A stretch of DNA of 64,000 bases from Winogradskyella sp. (GTDB taxonomy: Bacteria; Bacteroidota; Bacteroidia; Flavobacteriales; Flavobacteriaceae): NCBI RefSeq assembly GCF_028282165.1, contig NZ_JANQIM010000033.1, positions 124,001 to 188,000 of the forward strand, read 5' to 3'. Below the pieces are notes generated by a model, which was not told the DNA's origin, did not search any database, and saw only the letters and a list, made by a program, of their open reading frames with translations. The translations under genes were made by a program, and so were the position numbers. Positions 32,701 through 40,598 of the stretch are shown piece after piece. The stretch's first letter is position 1. Each line of letters opens with the position of its first letter.

Positions 32701-32792
32701 TAGCTTACGAAAAAACCCAAGAACAGTTACAAGGACGTACGCCTAAAAAAGTGATTGTAGTACCAGGTAAGATTGTAAATATTGTGGGCTAG
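29781..32792 (+). CDS. leuS: leucine--tRNA ligase, with repeat-derived insertions
   Basis: A 1003-residue class I synthetase that charges tRNA-Leu. The HIGH motif is HVGH at 48-51 and KMSKS is at 772-776; the CP1 editing domain follows SVTFNV (about 286) with FTTRPDTIFG, and the C-terminal anticodon-binding part holds LVSPYAPHIAEELW. It is longer than the typical 860-950 residues. Two stretches are translations of dispersed repeats: VTASEAKQS (292-300), at the base of CP1, and ASPLGKSEGAES (842-853), in the anticodon-binding region. A further expanded segment lies around residues 650-710. All keep the frame, and catalytic motifs are intact, so the enzyme is presumably functional. Confidence 0.97.
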   Translation: MKYNFNAIEKKWQKIWSERQTFKAENNSEKSKYYVLDMFPYPSGAGLHVGHPLGYIASDIYARYKRHKGFNVLHPMGYDSFGLPAEQYAIQTGQHPALTTEANIKTYRRQLDQIGFSFDWSREVRTSNPEYYKWTQWIFIQLFESWYNYESNKAEHVDTLVKVFEADGNQNINAACDDDTEVFSADQWKAYSKVEKQHILLKYRLTYLAETEVNWCPALGTVLANDEIVNGVSERGGHPVIRKKMTQWSMRISAYAERLLQGLDTIDWTDALKDIQRNWIGKSVGASVTFNVTASEAKQSHQIEVFTTRPDTIFGTSFMTLAPEHELVSQITTEAQKAEVEAYIEATAKRSERDRMADVKTISGVFTGAYAEHPFTKEPIPIWIGDYVLASYGTGAVMAVPCGDQRDYDFAKHFDIPIPNIFEGVDISEEAFADKDKTIIANSDFINGMNYKKATKRVIYELEQIGQGKGKTNYRLRDAVFSRQRYWGEPFPAYYVDGMPQMIATEHLPLTLPEVEKYLPTEEGEPPLGRATHWAWDTDQCAVVSNQLIDHETVYPLELNTMPGWAGSSWYFFRYMEDAKRNEVFASEAALNYWDSVDLYIGGSEHATGHLLYSRFWVKFLYDRGYVSVNEPFKKLINQGMILGTSAFVYRYNWSLGIDGAISKPPIFISKTFLDKIKSKDYALSDNCEAIDSIIGELSSKHQAVFMEAQIRSFPFTAIHADVSFINAANELDIRKFRDWREEFAEAYFIDSEGKLINEDNGVFHVERDVEKMSKSKFNVVNPDEICEQYGADSLRLYEMFLGPLEQYKPWNTAGITGVHGFLKKLWKLFHQGENNTFYVDASPLGKSEGAESFKTLHKTIKKVEEDIENFSFNTSVSTFMIAVNELTAQKCASKAILEPLLILVSPYAPHIAEELWEQLGHMESIATAPFPKFEEKHLVESSKNYPISFNGKMRFTLELPLDMSKEDIEKTVLAYEKTQEQLQGRTPKKVIVVPGKIVNIVG
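30654..30680 (+). repeat. in-frame fragment of the GTCATTGCGA repeat inside leuS
   Basis: GTCACTGCGAGCGAAGCGAA (30654-30673) followed by GCAATCT: 27 bases matching the left half of the 29676-29759 repeat. It starts on a codon boundary and encodes residues 292-300 (VTASEAKQS) of LeuRS. Confidence 0.8.
32304..32338 (+). repeat. in-frame hairpin repeat inside leuS
   Basis: CTTCCCC-ttt-GGGGAAG (32305-32321) is a perfect 7-bp hairpin, followed by TCGGAAGGGGCTGAGAG. The GC-rich, purine-run composition differs sharply from the surrounding gene. It encodes LeuRS residues 842-853. Confidence 0.6.
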
Positions 32793-32814
32793 GCCTATAA
32801 TGGGCATTTAAAAT

Positions 32815-32861
32815 GTCAGTTCGAGTATTCCGACCAAAAGCGTCGGAATGTATCGAGAACT
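32815..32861 (+). repeat. covariant hairpin repeat downstream of leuS
   Basis: GTCAGTTCGAGTA, inner hairpin TTCCGAC-caaaagc-GTCGGAA (32828-32848), right arm TGTATCGAGAACT. It provides a spurious in-frame ATG (32848) for the next gene. Confidence 0.85.
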
Positions 32862-32874
32862 AATTTTTAATAAA

Positions 32875-33234
32875 ATGATACTAAAACCAGAAAGAATACT
32901 TAAGATTGGGATATTCTTTTTATTGGTGTTTCTCATTAGTCACGGACTTTTATGGCTCTTCGAAGAACGTTTCGATAAAACCCGTTGGGCGAGTGACCCA
33001 TTGCATCGATATGAAATGGTGGATGATCTTATAGAATCACAACTTTTAATGCAAAAGCCGAAACCCGAAGTCATAGCCATTTTGGGTGAGCCAAGTTCAA
33101 GCTCAAATACGGAGAAAGATATGTTCATTTACAAGATTGGTGATCCACCGAGTTTTTTTAATTCAAGGAAAGAACATCTCCTTATCATTTTTGTCAATCA
33201 AAAAGTAGATGAAGTCACTTTAGCTTTTGAGTGA
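32875..33234 (+). CDS. small membrane-anchored protein, possible BamE/SmpA-like fold
   Basis: A 119-residue protein from the ATG at 32875; the in-frame ATG at 32848 lies inside a repeat element and is not used here. One N-terminal membrane helix (about 9-28), then a roughly 85-residue exported domain. DDLIESQLLMQKPKPEVIAI followed by LGEP resembles the helix-helix-LGxP start of BamE/SmpA-like domains, followed by strands ending HLLIIFVNQKVDEVTLAF. Not assigned to a named family. No partner is adjacent. Confidence 0.7.
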   Translation: MILKPERILKIGIFFLLVFLISHGLLWLFEERFDKTRWASDPLHRYEMVDDLIESQLLMQKPKPEVIAILGEPSSSSNTEKDMFIYKIGDPPSFFNSRKEHLLIIFVNQKVDEVTLAFE

Positions 33235-33246
33235 AAAATAGGTAAC

Positions 33247-33311
33247 GTCATTGCGAGGACAAAGAACGAAGCAATCTTTCTAATTGAAGTATTTTCAAAA
33301 TAATAGATTGC
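33247..33311 (+). repeat. degenerate GTCATTGCGA-type repeat
   Basis: GTCATTGCGAG (33247-33257), GCAATCT (33271-33277) and AGATTGC (33305-33311) match the 29676 repeat, but the right terminal inverted repeat is missing. It lies in the 485-base gap before ald, which contains no gene. Confidence 0.65.
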
Positions 33312-33391
33312 AGTACCCCCGTATCTTCAATCAAAGTATATTTTGATTTCTATAATCGCAAATCAGTCGAAGTAATGCTTGAAAAAACTTT

Positions 33392-33434
33392 GTCAGTTCG
33401 AGTGTCACGCTATTAGCGTAACGTATCGAGAATT
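33392..33434 (+). repeat. covariant hairpin repeat upstream of ald
   Basis: GTCAGTTCGAGTG, inner hairpin ACGCT-att-AGCGT (33407-33419, extended by GT/AC), right arm GTATCGAGAATT. Outer AGTTC pairs with GAATT through one G-U. Confidence 0.75.
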
Positions 33435-33641
33435 TATCAATAAAAAAACGTGTTTTTCCACTTTATCGAAACTATAGTACGTACGTCTATTGTCGTATTT
33501 TTTTGAAAATGAATGATTTGTTGAAATATTCATAAAATAAAAACATCAAAATCAGAATTTCATAAAAATGACTTCAAATAGGTAGTCAAATTTGGATAGC
33601 TAATTATTTTAATAGTATTTCATAGTGCTATTAATCTCAAT

Positions 33642-33698
33642 AATCTACTAAATCTGAAATGGGCTTAATTAGTTTTAGCCTGTTTCATTTAGTAGATT
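33642..33698. promoter_or_regulatory. long imperfect palindrome 22 bases upstream of ald
   Basis: AATCTACTAAAT (33642-33653) and its exact complement ATTTAGTAGATT (33687-33698) flank a second paired segment, GAAATGGGCT with AGCCTGTTTC (8 of 10 pairs). It may be an operator or a leader hairpin; an Lrp/AsnC gene lies 2.8 kb downstream. Confidence 0.55.
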
Positions 33699-33719
33699 TA
33701 TAAATTTAAAATCTATCAA

Positions 33720-34820
33720 ATGAAAATCGGAGTCCCAAAGGAAATCAAGAACAATGAAAACAGAGTTGGTATGACACCAGCTGGAGCTTTTGAACTTATT
33801 AAAAACAATCACACCGTTTATGTACAGAAGAGTGCTGGTTTAGGCAGTGGCTTTTTTGACGAAGACTACGAAGCGGTCGGAGCTATTTTATTAGACCGTA
33901 TAGAAGAGGTCTATGCTTCTGCCGATATGATTGTAAAAGTAAAAGAACCTATTGCAGAAGAATATGACTTAATTGAACCACATCATGTGGTATTTACCTA
34001 TTTTCATTTTGCCTCTAGTGAACCATTAACTAGAGCGATGCTTAACAGTGAAGCCGTTTGTATTGCTTACGAAACCGTTGAGGATGAGGATGGATCACTA
34101 CCGCTGTTAACACCAATGTCTGAAGTTGCCGGACGTATGGCCATTCAACAAGGTGCTAAGTATTTAGAGAAGCCAATTAAAGGACGAGGTGTATTATTGG
34201 GAGGTGTGCCAGGAGTACCGCCAGGAAAGGTTTTAGTACTTGGCGCTGGGACAGTTGGTATCCAAGCCGCAAAAATGGCAGCAGGCCTAGGTGCGCATGT
34301 CACTATTATGGATATCAACATGAAGCAATTACGTTATGTTAACGATGTGATGCCCAATCACGTTGTAACCGAGTTTTCGAGTGAGTTCAATATAAGAAAT
34401 AGAATAAAGGATCATGATTTAATCGTTGGGGGCGTCTTAATAAAAGGTGCAAAAGCGCCAAAATTAATTACTAAAGATATGTTGAAAGAGATGCGACCAG
34501 GAACCGTTATCGTAGATGTAGCTGTAGATCAAGGCGGTTGTATAGAAACGACCAAGGCCACAACACATGAAGATCCTACTTACATTGTCGATGACGTAGT
34601 GCACTATTGTGTAGCAAATATGCCAGGCGCAGTACCTTACACATCAACTTTGGCCTTAACCAACGTCACATTACCTTATGTTCTTCGATTAGCCAATCAA
34701 GGATGGGAAGTAGCTTGTGCCAAAGATAAATCACTTAGAAAAGGATTGAACATTGTAAAAGGTAAAATCGTATACGAAGAAATTGCAGAGGCCTTTAACT
34801 GGTCTATTGATGCGATGTAA
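33720..34820 (+). CDS. ald: alanine dehydrogenase
   Basis: A 366-residue NAD-dependent enzyme interconverting L-alanine with pyruvate and ammonia. Family motifs: the N-terminal KEIKNNENRVGMTPAGA, VKVKEPIAEEYDLI with the catalytic-region Lys, TYFHFASS with the active-site His, the Rossmann VLGAGTVGIQAAKMAAGLGA (near 175-194), and IVDVAVDQGGCIETT with VANMPGAVPYTSTLALTN. Length matches the family. The upstream 485 bases hold two repeat elements and a long palindrome immediately before the start. It could feed alanine carbon and nitrogen into central metabolism alongside the downstream amino-acid genes. Confidence 0.97.
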   Translation: MKIGVPKEIKNNENRVGMTPAGAFELIKNNHTVYVQKSAGLGSGFFDEDYEAVGAILLDRIEEVYASADMIVKVKEPIAEEYDLIEPHHVVFTYFHFASSEPLTRAMLNSEAVCIAYETVEDEDGSLPLLTPMSEVAGRMAIQQGAKYLEKPIKGRGVLLGGVPGVPPGKVLVLGAGTVGIQAAKMAAGLGAHVTIMDINMKQLRYVNDVMPNHVVTEFSSEFNIRNRIKDHDLIVGGVLIKGAKAPKLITKDMLKEMRPGTVIVDVAVDQGGCIETTKATTHEDPTYIVDDVVHYCVANMPGAVPYTSTLALTNVTLPYVLRLANQGWEVACAKDKSLRKGLNIVKGKIVYEEIAEAFNWSIDAM

Positions 34821-34907
34821 AGCTTAACATACTGACAATATTTCCTGTCAAATTTTTGGCGTATTATTTGCTATCTTTAAATTAGTAATAGTTAAATTTT
34901 TATTGAT

Positions 34908-35597
34908 ATGATGGGATATTATATACTTGCAGGAGCTATTTTTCTTGTAAGTTCGTATGTAAGTAATAAGTTGAAAAGTAAGTTTCAGCATTATTCGAAG
35001 ATTCATCTCAGAAATGGAATGAGTGGTCGGGAAATCGCTGAGAAGATGTTGGCTGATAATGGAATTTATGATGTTGAGGTCATATCTACCCCTGGTCAGT
35101 TGACGGATCATTATAACCCTAAGAATAAAACGGTCAATTTAAGTGAAGTGGTTTATAATCAGCGCAACGCGGCCGCTGCTGCTGTAGCAGCTCACGAAGT
35201 GGGCCATGCAGTACAACATGCAAAAGCTTATAGCTGGTTACAGATGCGATCTGCTATAGTTCCTGCTGTAGGTATTAGTAGTAAATTATCTAATATCATA
35301 ATAATGGTAGGCCTTGTACTTTCGGTTGGAGGATCGGTTCTTGGCAATAGTATATTCTTAATAGGGATTCTACTTTTTGCTGTTACTACTGCTTTTACAT
35401 TTATAACGCTTCCTGTAGAGTATGATGCGAGTAATAGAGCTCTAGCATGGTTGGAAAATAAGAATATGGTTTCTCAAGAAGAGCATGCAGGAGCGCAAGA
35501 TGCACTTAAGTGGGCGGCAAGAACATATTTAGTGGCAGCATTAGGTTCTTTAGCGACCCTACTTTATTTTATAAGTATATTTTTAAATAGAAGGTAA
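34908..35597 (+). CDS. zinc metallopeptidase, YugP family
   Basis: A 229-residue membrane-embedded predicted protease. N-terminal helix about 3-20; the zinc motif HEVGH is at 96-100 within AVAAHEVGHAVQHA; helices at about 126-150 and 153-170; a further zinc-ligand candidate lies in LPVEYDASNRALAWL; a C-terminal helix ends the protein. YugP-type peptidases (neutral zinc metallopeptidase family) have no defined substrate. It starts 87 bases after ald and is followed by a terminator. Confidence 0.92.
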   Translation: MMGYYILAGAIFLVSSYVSNKLKSKFQHYSKIHLRNGMSGREIAEKMLADNGIYDVEVISTPGQLTDHYNPKNKTVNLSEVVYNQRNAAAAAVAAHEVGHAVQHAKAYSWLQMRSAIVPAVGISSKLSNIIIMVGLVLSVGGSVLGNSIFLIGILLFAVTTAFTFITLPVEYDASNRALAWLENKNMVSQEEHAGAQDALKWAARTYLVAALGSLATLLYFISIFLNRR

Positions 35598-35620
35598 GTT
35601 GCAAAAATTTGAAAACTAAG

Positions 35621-35646
35621 AGCTCTGAATTTCAGGGCTTTTTTTA
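35621..35646 (+). terminator. terminator after the YugP-like gene
   Basis: AGCTCTGAA pairs with TTCAGGGCT (one G-U pair) and is followed by eight T, 24 bases past the stop. Confidence 0.85.
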
Positions 35647-35699
35647 TAGTTTATATTCTGAAAATACTTACATTTATACGACTAAATTTAATTAATATT

Positions 35700-36428
35700 A
35701 TGGAAAATCAATTGCCCAATCAATTCCCTGAACAGCAACAAAGTAAAGTACTGGTAAGTAGTTTATCTGATATTGAACGTGTTGCATTTTATAAAAAGAC
35801 CTACAGTCACGTAGCAGGCGGTGTACTTGTGTTTATTCTTTTTGAATATTTATTACTCCAAAGTGACACAATTGTAGAGTTTATGTTATCTATGACGGAA
35901 GGTTATAAATGGTTATTAATGCTTGGTGGCTTTATGTTGGCTACTAATTATGCAGAAGGCATGGCATTACGAACGACAGATAAAAACAAACAGTATCTGG
36001 CTTATGGCATCTATATATTTTTCGAGGCTTTAATATTTGTACCATTAATTTATATTGCTGCATATTATATGGAGTCTGGCCCTGAAATCCTTAATCAGGC
36101 TGCTATAGTAACCTTGGCTTTATTTACTGGATTATCTGCTGTAGTATTGGTAACAAAAAAGGATTTTTCTTATTTAAAGACAGGATTGACCATTGGTTTT
36201 TTCATCGTCATCGGTCTAATTATCGCAGGAACACTATTTGGTTTTAATTTAGGTCTGTGGTTCTCAGTTGGAATGTGCTTATTAGCTGGCGGTTCCATTT
36301 TGTATCAAACATCAAATATGGTCAACAAGTATAGTGTTGAAGATTATATTCCTGCAGCACTTGGACTATTTGCCTCCTTAATGCTACTATTTTGGTATAT
36401 ATTGAGAATATTTATGTCTAGAGATTAA
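35700..36428 (+). CDS. Bax inhibitor-1 family membrane protein
   Basis: A 242-residue protein with seven predicted membrane helices after a hydrophilic 30-residue N-terminus. The start of the domain, RVAFYKKTYSHVAGGVLVFI, is the usual TMBIM/BI-1 (YbhL/YccA-like) entry, and aspartate-containing late helices are present (VEDYIPAALGLFASLMLLFWYI). Bacterial members are implicated in pH-dependent calcium leak; function here is by family only. Monocistronic, bounded by terminators. Confidence 0.9.
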   Translation: MENQLPNQFPEQQQSKVLVSSLSDIERVAFYKKTYSHVAGGVLVFILFEYLLLQSDTIVEFMLSMTEGYKWLLMLGGFMLATNYAEGMALRTTDKNKQYLAYGIYIFFEALIFVPLIYIAAYYMESGPEILNQAAIVTLALFTGLSAVVLVTKKDFSYLKTGLTIGFFIVIGLIIAGTLFGFNLGLWFSVGMCLLAGGSILYQTSNMVNKYSVEDYIPAALGLFASLMLLFWYILRIFMSRD

Positions 36429-36455
36429 ACAGAATAAATTCTTCAAACATATTTT

Positions 36456-36487
36456 TAAAGGTTATCAGTTTTGGTAACCTTTTATAT
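36456..36487. terminator. terminator between Bax inhibitor-1 and Lrp genes
   Basis: AAAGGTTATC (36456-36465) pairs with GGTAACCTTT (36472-36481), one G-U pair, followed by TTATATTTT. It overlaps the stop codon of the converging Lrp gene. Confidence 0.75.
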
Positions 36488-36952
36488 TTTAATCTGCCTA
36501 TTAATCTGTTGTTGCAAAGAGATAAATGTTTCAGTTCTTGAGACGCCTTTGATGCCTTGAATTTGTGTATTTAGCAAGTGCATTAAATGCTCATTATCCT
36601 TTGAAAGGATTTTAATAAATATACTCCATTCACCAGTGGTATAGTGACACTCAATAACTTCTGGTACGCGCTGCAATTGTTTTACGGCTTCAGGATTACT
36701 AACGGCTTTATCTAAATAAACACCTACAAAAGCCATTGTGGTGTAGCCCAATACTTTTGGATTAATAATGAATTTTGAACCCGATAACAAACCCGACTTT
36801 TCTAATTTCTTGAGCCGTTGATGGATAGCGGCACCAGAAATACCAACATTTCGGGCAATTTCTAAAATAGGTGTTCTGGCATCTTCCATTAAAGCCCTAA
36901 GAATCTTTTTATCAATACCATCAATATAGATGCCCTTATCACTAACTTTCAT
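36482..36952 (-). CDS. Lrp/AsnC family transcriptional regulator
   Basis: A 156-residue regulator: winged helix-turn-helix about 10-65 (IDKKILRALMEDARTPILEI then RNVGISGAAIHQRLKKLEKSG) and a C-terminal RAM ligand-binding domain (about 72-150, AFVGVYLDKAV, ECHYTTGEWSIFIKIL, GVSRTETFISL). It senses an amino acid and oligomerises on DNA. It lies 50 bases downstream of saccharopine dehydrogenase on the same strand and near ald; regulation of one or both, or of itself, is the natural guess. Confidence 0.94.
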   Translation of the reverse strand: MKVSDKGIYIDGIDKKILRALMEDARTPILEIARNVGISGAAIHQRLKKLEKSGLLSGSKFIINPKVLGYTTMAFVGVYLDKAVSNPEAVKQLQRVPEVIECHYTTGEWSIFIKILSKDNEHLMHLLNTQIQGIKGVSRTETFISLQQQINRQIKI

Positions 36953-37002
36953 AAAATAAACTTTAAAATTGAAAGCTAAAAATAAGAAAAGGATTATAAA
37001 TC

Positions 37003-38367
37003 TTAAAGATTAAGTGGATTATAGCCCAAATATGGTACTTCCTTTTCCGTGAATTTAACACCGTAGGTTTCCAATTCCTCCAAAATGGGCGTGTACACTT
37101 CTTTAGTAATAGGAATCTGAACACCTGGTGTTGTTATTTTGCCATTTAAAATATCTAAAGTTGCCATGGCAACTGGTAAACCCACCGTCTTTGCCATTGC
37201 TGTGTAGGTCTGGTCCTCACCAACGACCACCATGGTCGCATCAATTTGATGTTTTTTTCCATCAAGTTCGTAACCAAACTTATGATACATCACAATCATG
37301 TCCTTGTCATCTGCATCCAGTGTCCAACTATCCATTAAAATTCTCTGAAGAATTTGTGCAGGAGTCGCTTTATCAAGACCAACCATTTTGTTAGGGTTAA
37401 AAATATCGAGCTCTAAAAATTTGTCCCAAATAATATCATCCTGATCTATATTTAGGGCATGTCTAAATTTTAACTCTACAGAATCCGTTGGGCTATATGG
37501 TAAAAAGGCATTAACGAAATCGCGATAACTCATATTGACACTATCGTCAATAGTGTAGCTATCATCCGTCATTCCTAATTGTACAAAGACATTCCATGCA
37601 CGACTAAAACCCACACGTCTCATAGTCCCTCGATACAAAGTCTTGGCGTGGCCCAAACCATAAGCATGCTGATAGGTTAGAGAATCTCTATTGGCATAGC
37701 CTTCAAAGCGTCCATAACCATCAATATCTAAAAATTCGGTACGTCTGAATAGTCGACCATAGGGAATGTATTTGAATTGATTTTCCTGTAAAAACTTAGC
37801 AGCACCACCTTGACCTGCAAGTACCACATTTCTTGGGTTCCAGGTAAACTTATAATTCCAGAGATTATCATCGCTTTCTGGAGCAACAAGTCCGCCTGTA
37901 AAGGATTCAAACAAAATCATTTTGCCGCCATTATCCCTTATGCGATCAATGACTTGCATCGCACTCATATGGTCTATACCAGGGTCGACGCCAATTTCGT
38001 TCATAAAGACCACATTATTGGCCTTGGCATCAGTATCTAGGGCTTGCATTTCTTTACTTACATAAGAAGCCGTTACCATATGCTTTTTGTAAGTAATGCA
38101 ATCTTTAGCTACCTCAATATGAAAGCGTGCTGGCAACATAGAAACAATGATATCGGCATTTTGGATGGCTACAACCCTTGATTCTGGCTTAAAAACATCC
38201 AAATGAATAATATCTACATTAGTGTGCTCTCCAACAAGTTTTTTTGCATTTTCTACATTAATATCACCAATGGTAATTTGAAGCTGTTCACTTTCCGATT
38301 TATCTAATAAGTACTTAATAAGGTAAGATGATGATTTTCCTGCACCAATAATTAAAATCTTTCGCAT
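37003..38367 (-). CDS. saccharopine dehydrogenase family protein
   Basis: A 454-residue NAD(P)-dependent enzyme. N-terminal Rossmann motif LIIGAGKSSSYLIKYLLD (about 4-21), then IVSMLPARFHIEVAKDC, TASYVSKEM and the substrate-domain MNEIGVDPGIDHMSAMQVID, in the order seen in saccharopine dehydrogenase (glutamate-forming). It would split saccharopine to glutamate and aminoadipate semialdehyde in lysine catabolism; no lysine-ketoglutarate reductase is adjacent, so the exact substrate is open. It is probably cotranscribed with the downstream Lrp gene and divergent from the DUF423 gene. Confidence 0.92.
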   Translation of the reverse strand: MRKILIIGAGKSSSYLIKYLLDKSESEQLQITIGDINVENAKKLVGEHTNVDIIHLDVFKPESRVVAIQNADIIVSMLPARFHIEVAKDCITYKKHMVTASYVSKEMQALDTDAKANNVVFMNEIGVDPGIDHMSAMQVIDRIRDNGGKMILFESFTGGLVAPESDDNLWNYKFTWNPRNVVLAGQGGAAKFLQENQFKYIPYGRLFRRTEFLDIDGYGRFEGYANRDSLTYQHAYGLGHAKTLYRGTMRRVGFSRAWNVFVQLGMTDDSYTIDDSVNMSYRDFVNAFLPYSPTDSVELKFRHALNIDQDDIIWDKFLELDIFNPNKMVGLDKATPAQILQRILMDSWTLDADDKDMIVMYHKFGYELDGKKHQIDATMVVVGEDQTYTAMAKTVGLPVAMATLDILNGKITTPGVQIPITKEVYTPILEELETYGVKFTEKEVPYLGYNPLNL

Positions 38368-38447
38368 AGTGGCTTTATATGACTAATTTTGTAGGCACGA
38401 ATGTAATAAATACAAAAAGCAAAAGAAACATAAATTCGGTTTTACTT

Positions 38448-38837
38448 ATGAACAAAAAGTTGCTTATCATAGGCTCAATTTTAGGAATTTTAGGAATAGT
38501 TTTAGGAGCCTTTGCTGCTCATGGTCTCAAAGAATTGGTAGATGCGAACGCCGTAAAATCTTTTGAAACCGGCGTGCGTTATCAAATGTATCATGCTTTT
38601 TTATTATTGATTTTGGGAGGCACGTCTTTTGTAAATACTAAAATCAAAAGAATAATACTTTACATAGTCATCATTGGTATAGTTTTCTTTTCAGGTTCTA
38701 TTTATGGACTGGCCACAAATGAGCTCACAAGCTTTGATTTTAAGAGCATAGCCATGATAACACCAATAGGTGGTTTGCTTCTAATTATAGCTTGGGTAGT
38801 GATGTTAATCGGGATTATAAGAAATAAGGTCGATTAA
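38448..38837 (+). CDS. DUF423 family small membrane protein
   Basis: A 129-residue protein with four membrane helices. I start at 38448 (MNKKLLIIGSILGILGIVLG); the upstream in-frame ATG at 38379 would add a polar 23-residue leader that the family lacks. Family signatures are GAFAAHGLKELVD near residue 21 and ETGVRYQMYHAFLLLILG. YwdK/DUF423 proteins have no known function. It ends 65 bases before pckA. Confidence 0.92.
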   Translation: MNKKLLIIGSILGILGIVLGAFAAHGLKELVDANAVKSFETGVRYQMYHAFLLLILGGTSFVNTKIKRIILYIVIIGIVFFSGSIYGLATNELTSFDFKSIAMITPIGGLLLIIAWVVMLIGIIRNKVD

Positions 38838-38871
38838 TGCTATTTCGCCATGTAATTATAAAATAAAATTA

Positions 38872-38879
38872 TAATTTTG
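38872..38879 (+). promoter_or_regulatory. -7 promoter box for pckA
   Basis: TAATTTTG matches TAnnTTTG, 23 bases before the pckA ATG. No -33 TTTG at the usual distance. Confidence 0.5.
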
Positions 38880-38902
38880 TGCCCTAAAACAATACGAAAA
38901 TT

Positions 38903-40522
38903 ATGGCCAACCATACGTCTTCAACGAAAACGATTTCGTTAGAAAAATACGGCATAAAAAATGCCAAAATCCACTATCAACTACAGCCCAAAGAACTTCA
39001 AGCCATTACCGTAGAAAAGGGTATTGGGAAAGAGACACTAAACGGAACTTTAGCCATCAATACAGGCAAGTTTACAGGACGTTCGCCAGAAGATCGCTTT
39101 TTGGTTAAGGACGATTATACCGAAGACCGTATTTGGTGGGGAAAATCCAATAAGGCGATTTCACCAGATAATTTCGATTTTTTACAATCCGAAATAGAAA
39201 ATTATCTAAGCGGTAAAGAAGTATTTGTTAGGGATGGCTATGTTTGTGCAGACCCTAAATACAAAATGAACGTAAGGACAATAACCGAGTACCCTTGGTC
39301 TAATATGTTCATTTACAATATGTTTTTAAGACCTGAAGAAGATGAGCTAAACGGTTTTGAAGAGGAATGGTTGGTACTATGCGCTCCAGGTTACGAATGT
39401 CCAAATCATGAAGCTCACGGTCTAAGACAAGGTAATTTTTCTATTTTAAATTTCACTAAGAAGATTGCCTTAGTGGCAGGTTCTGCCTATACAGGTGAAA
39501 TGAAGAAAGGTATTTTTACAGCTTTAAATTTTATTTTACCAGTAGAGAGAAGCGTATTGCCAATGCACTGTTCCGCCAATGTAGGTGAGGACGGAGAAAC
39601 GGCTATATTCTTTGGTCTATCTGGAACAGGAAAAACAACCTTATCCACAGATCCAGACCGTCAATTAATAGGTGATGATGAGCATGGATGGACTGCAGAA
39701 AATACCATCTTTAATTTTGAGGGTGGTTGCTATGCAAAAGTTATTGACTTATCTGAAGAAAAAGAACCAGATATTTACAGAGCCATTAGACCAGGAGCCA
39801 TTTTAGAAAATGTTGTTTTTAAGGACAACGGCGAAGTCGATTATTTAGATAGTACCATTACACAGAATACACGTGTAAGTTATCCCATCTATCATATCGA
39901 TAATATTAAGACACCATCTTATGCTGCCAATCCGAAGAATATTTTCTTCTTAACGGCAGATGCTTTTGGTGTTTTACCTCCAATATCCAAACTAACACCA
40001 GCACAGGCGGCTTATCATTTTATTTCGGGATATACAGCAAAGGTTGCAGGTACTGAGGCCGGAGTTGTAGAGCCACAGCCATCGTTTTCTGCTTGTTTTG
40101 GGGCGCCATTTATGCCTTTACATCCAGCAAAATATGCCGATATGTTGAGCAAAAAAATGAAAGAAGCAGGAGTTAATGTATGGCTCGTAAATACAGGCTG
40201 GACAGGTGGTCCTTATGGTGTTGGTACACGCATGAAGCTAAAATATACTAGAGCGATGATTACAGCTGCGTTAAGCGGACAGTTAAGTAATTATACCTAC
40301 GAAGATTATCATATCCATTCTGTGTTTGGTGTGGCTCAGCCAAGAACTTGCCCTGGTGTACCCACGGAAGTATTGAGTCCAAGAGCTACATGGAATGATG
40401 ATAAGGCCTATTACGATATGGCATTTAAACTATCCAATGCCTTTAGGGAAAACTTTAAACAATTTGAATCTGGTGCTTCTGAAGAAGTTAGACGTGGAGG
40501 ACCACAACGATACAATTATTAA
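38903..40522 (+). CDS. pckA: phosphoenolpyruvate carboxykinase (ATP)
   Basis: A 539-residue gluconeogenic enzyme converting oxaloacetate plus ATP to phosphoenolpyruvate. Landmarks: TGRSPEDRFLVKDD near residue 54, the PEPCK-specific LPMHCSANVGEDGETAIFFG, the kinase-1a P-loop GLSGTGKTTLSTDPDR (about 237-252), IGDDEHGW with a metal-binding Asp, and NTGWTGGPYGVGTRMKLKYT. Length fits the ATP-type family. It has its own promoter box and a perfect palindromic terminator. Confidence 0.98.
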   Translation: MANHTSSTKTISLEKYGIKNAKIHYQLQPKELQAITVEKGIGKETLNGTLAINTGKFTGRSPEDRFLVKDDYTEDRIWWGKSNKAISPDNFDFLQSEIENYLSGKEVFVRDGYVCADPKYKMNVRTITEYPWSNMFIYNMFLRPEEDELNGFEEEWLVLCAPGYECPNHEAHGLRQGNFSILNFTKKIALVAGSAYTGEMKKGIFTALNFILPVERSVLPMHCSANVGEDGETAIFFGLSGTGKTTLSTDPDRQLIGDDEHGWTAENTIFNFEGGCYAKVIDLSEEKEPDIYRAIRPGAILENVVFKDNGEVDYLDSTITQNTRVSYPIYHIDNIKTPSYAANPKNIFFLTADAFGVLPPISKLTPAQAAYHFISGYTAKVAGTEAGVVEPQPSFSACFGAPFMPLHPAKYADMLSKKMKEAGVNVWLVNTGWTGGPYGVGTRMKLKYTRAMITAALSGQLSNYTYEDYHIHSVFGVAQPRTCPGVPTEVLSPRATWNDDKAYYDMAFKLSNAFRENFKQFESGASEEVRRGGPQRYNY

Positions 40523-40535
40523 ACCTTAGATTTTA

Positions 40536-40581
40536 TATAAACAAAAAGCGATTCTAAATTTAGAATCGCTTTTTGTTTATA
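40536..40581. terminator. perfect 23-bp palindromic bidirectional terminator
   Basis: The 46 bases are an exact palindrome: a core AGCGATTCTAAA / TTTAGAATCGCT flanked by A-rich (left) and T-rich (right) arms, serving both pckA (+) and hemD (-), whose stops face it. Confidence 0.92.
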
Positions 40582-40598
40582 ATGTATTGTTCGTCTGA

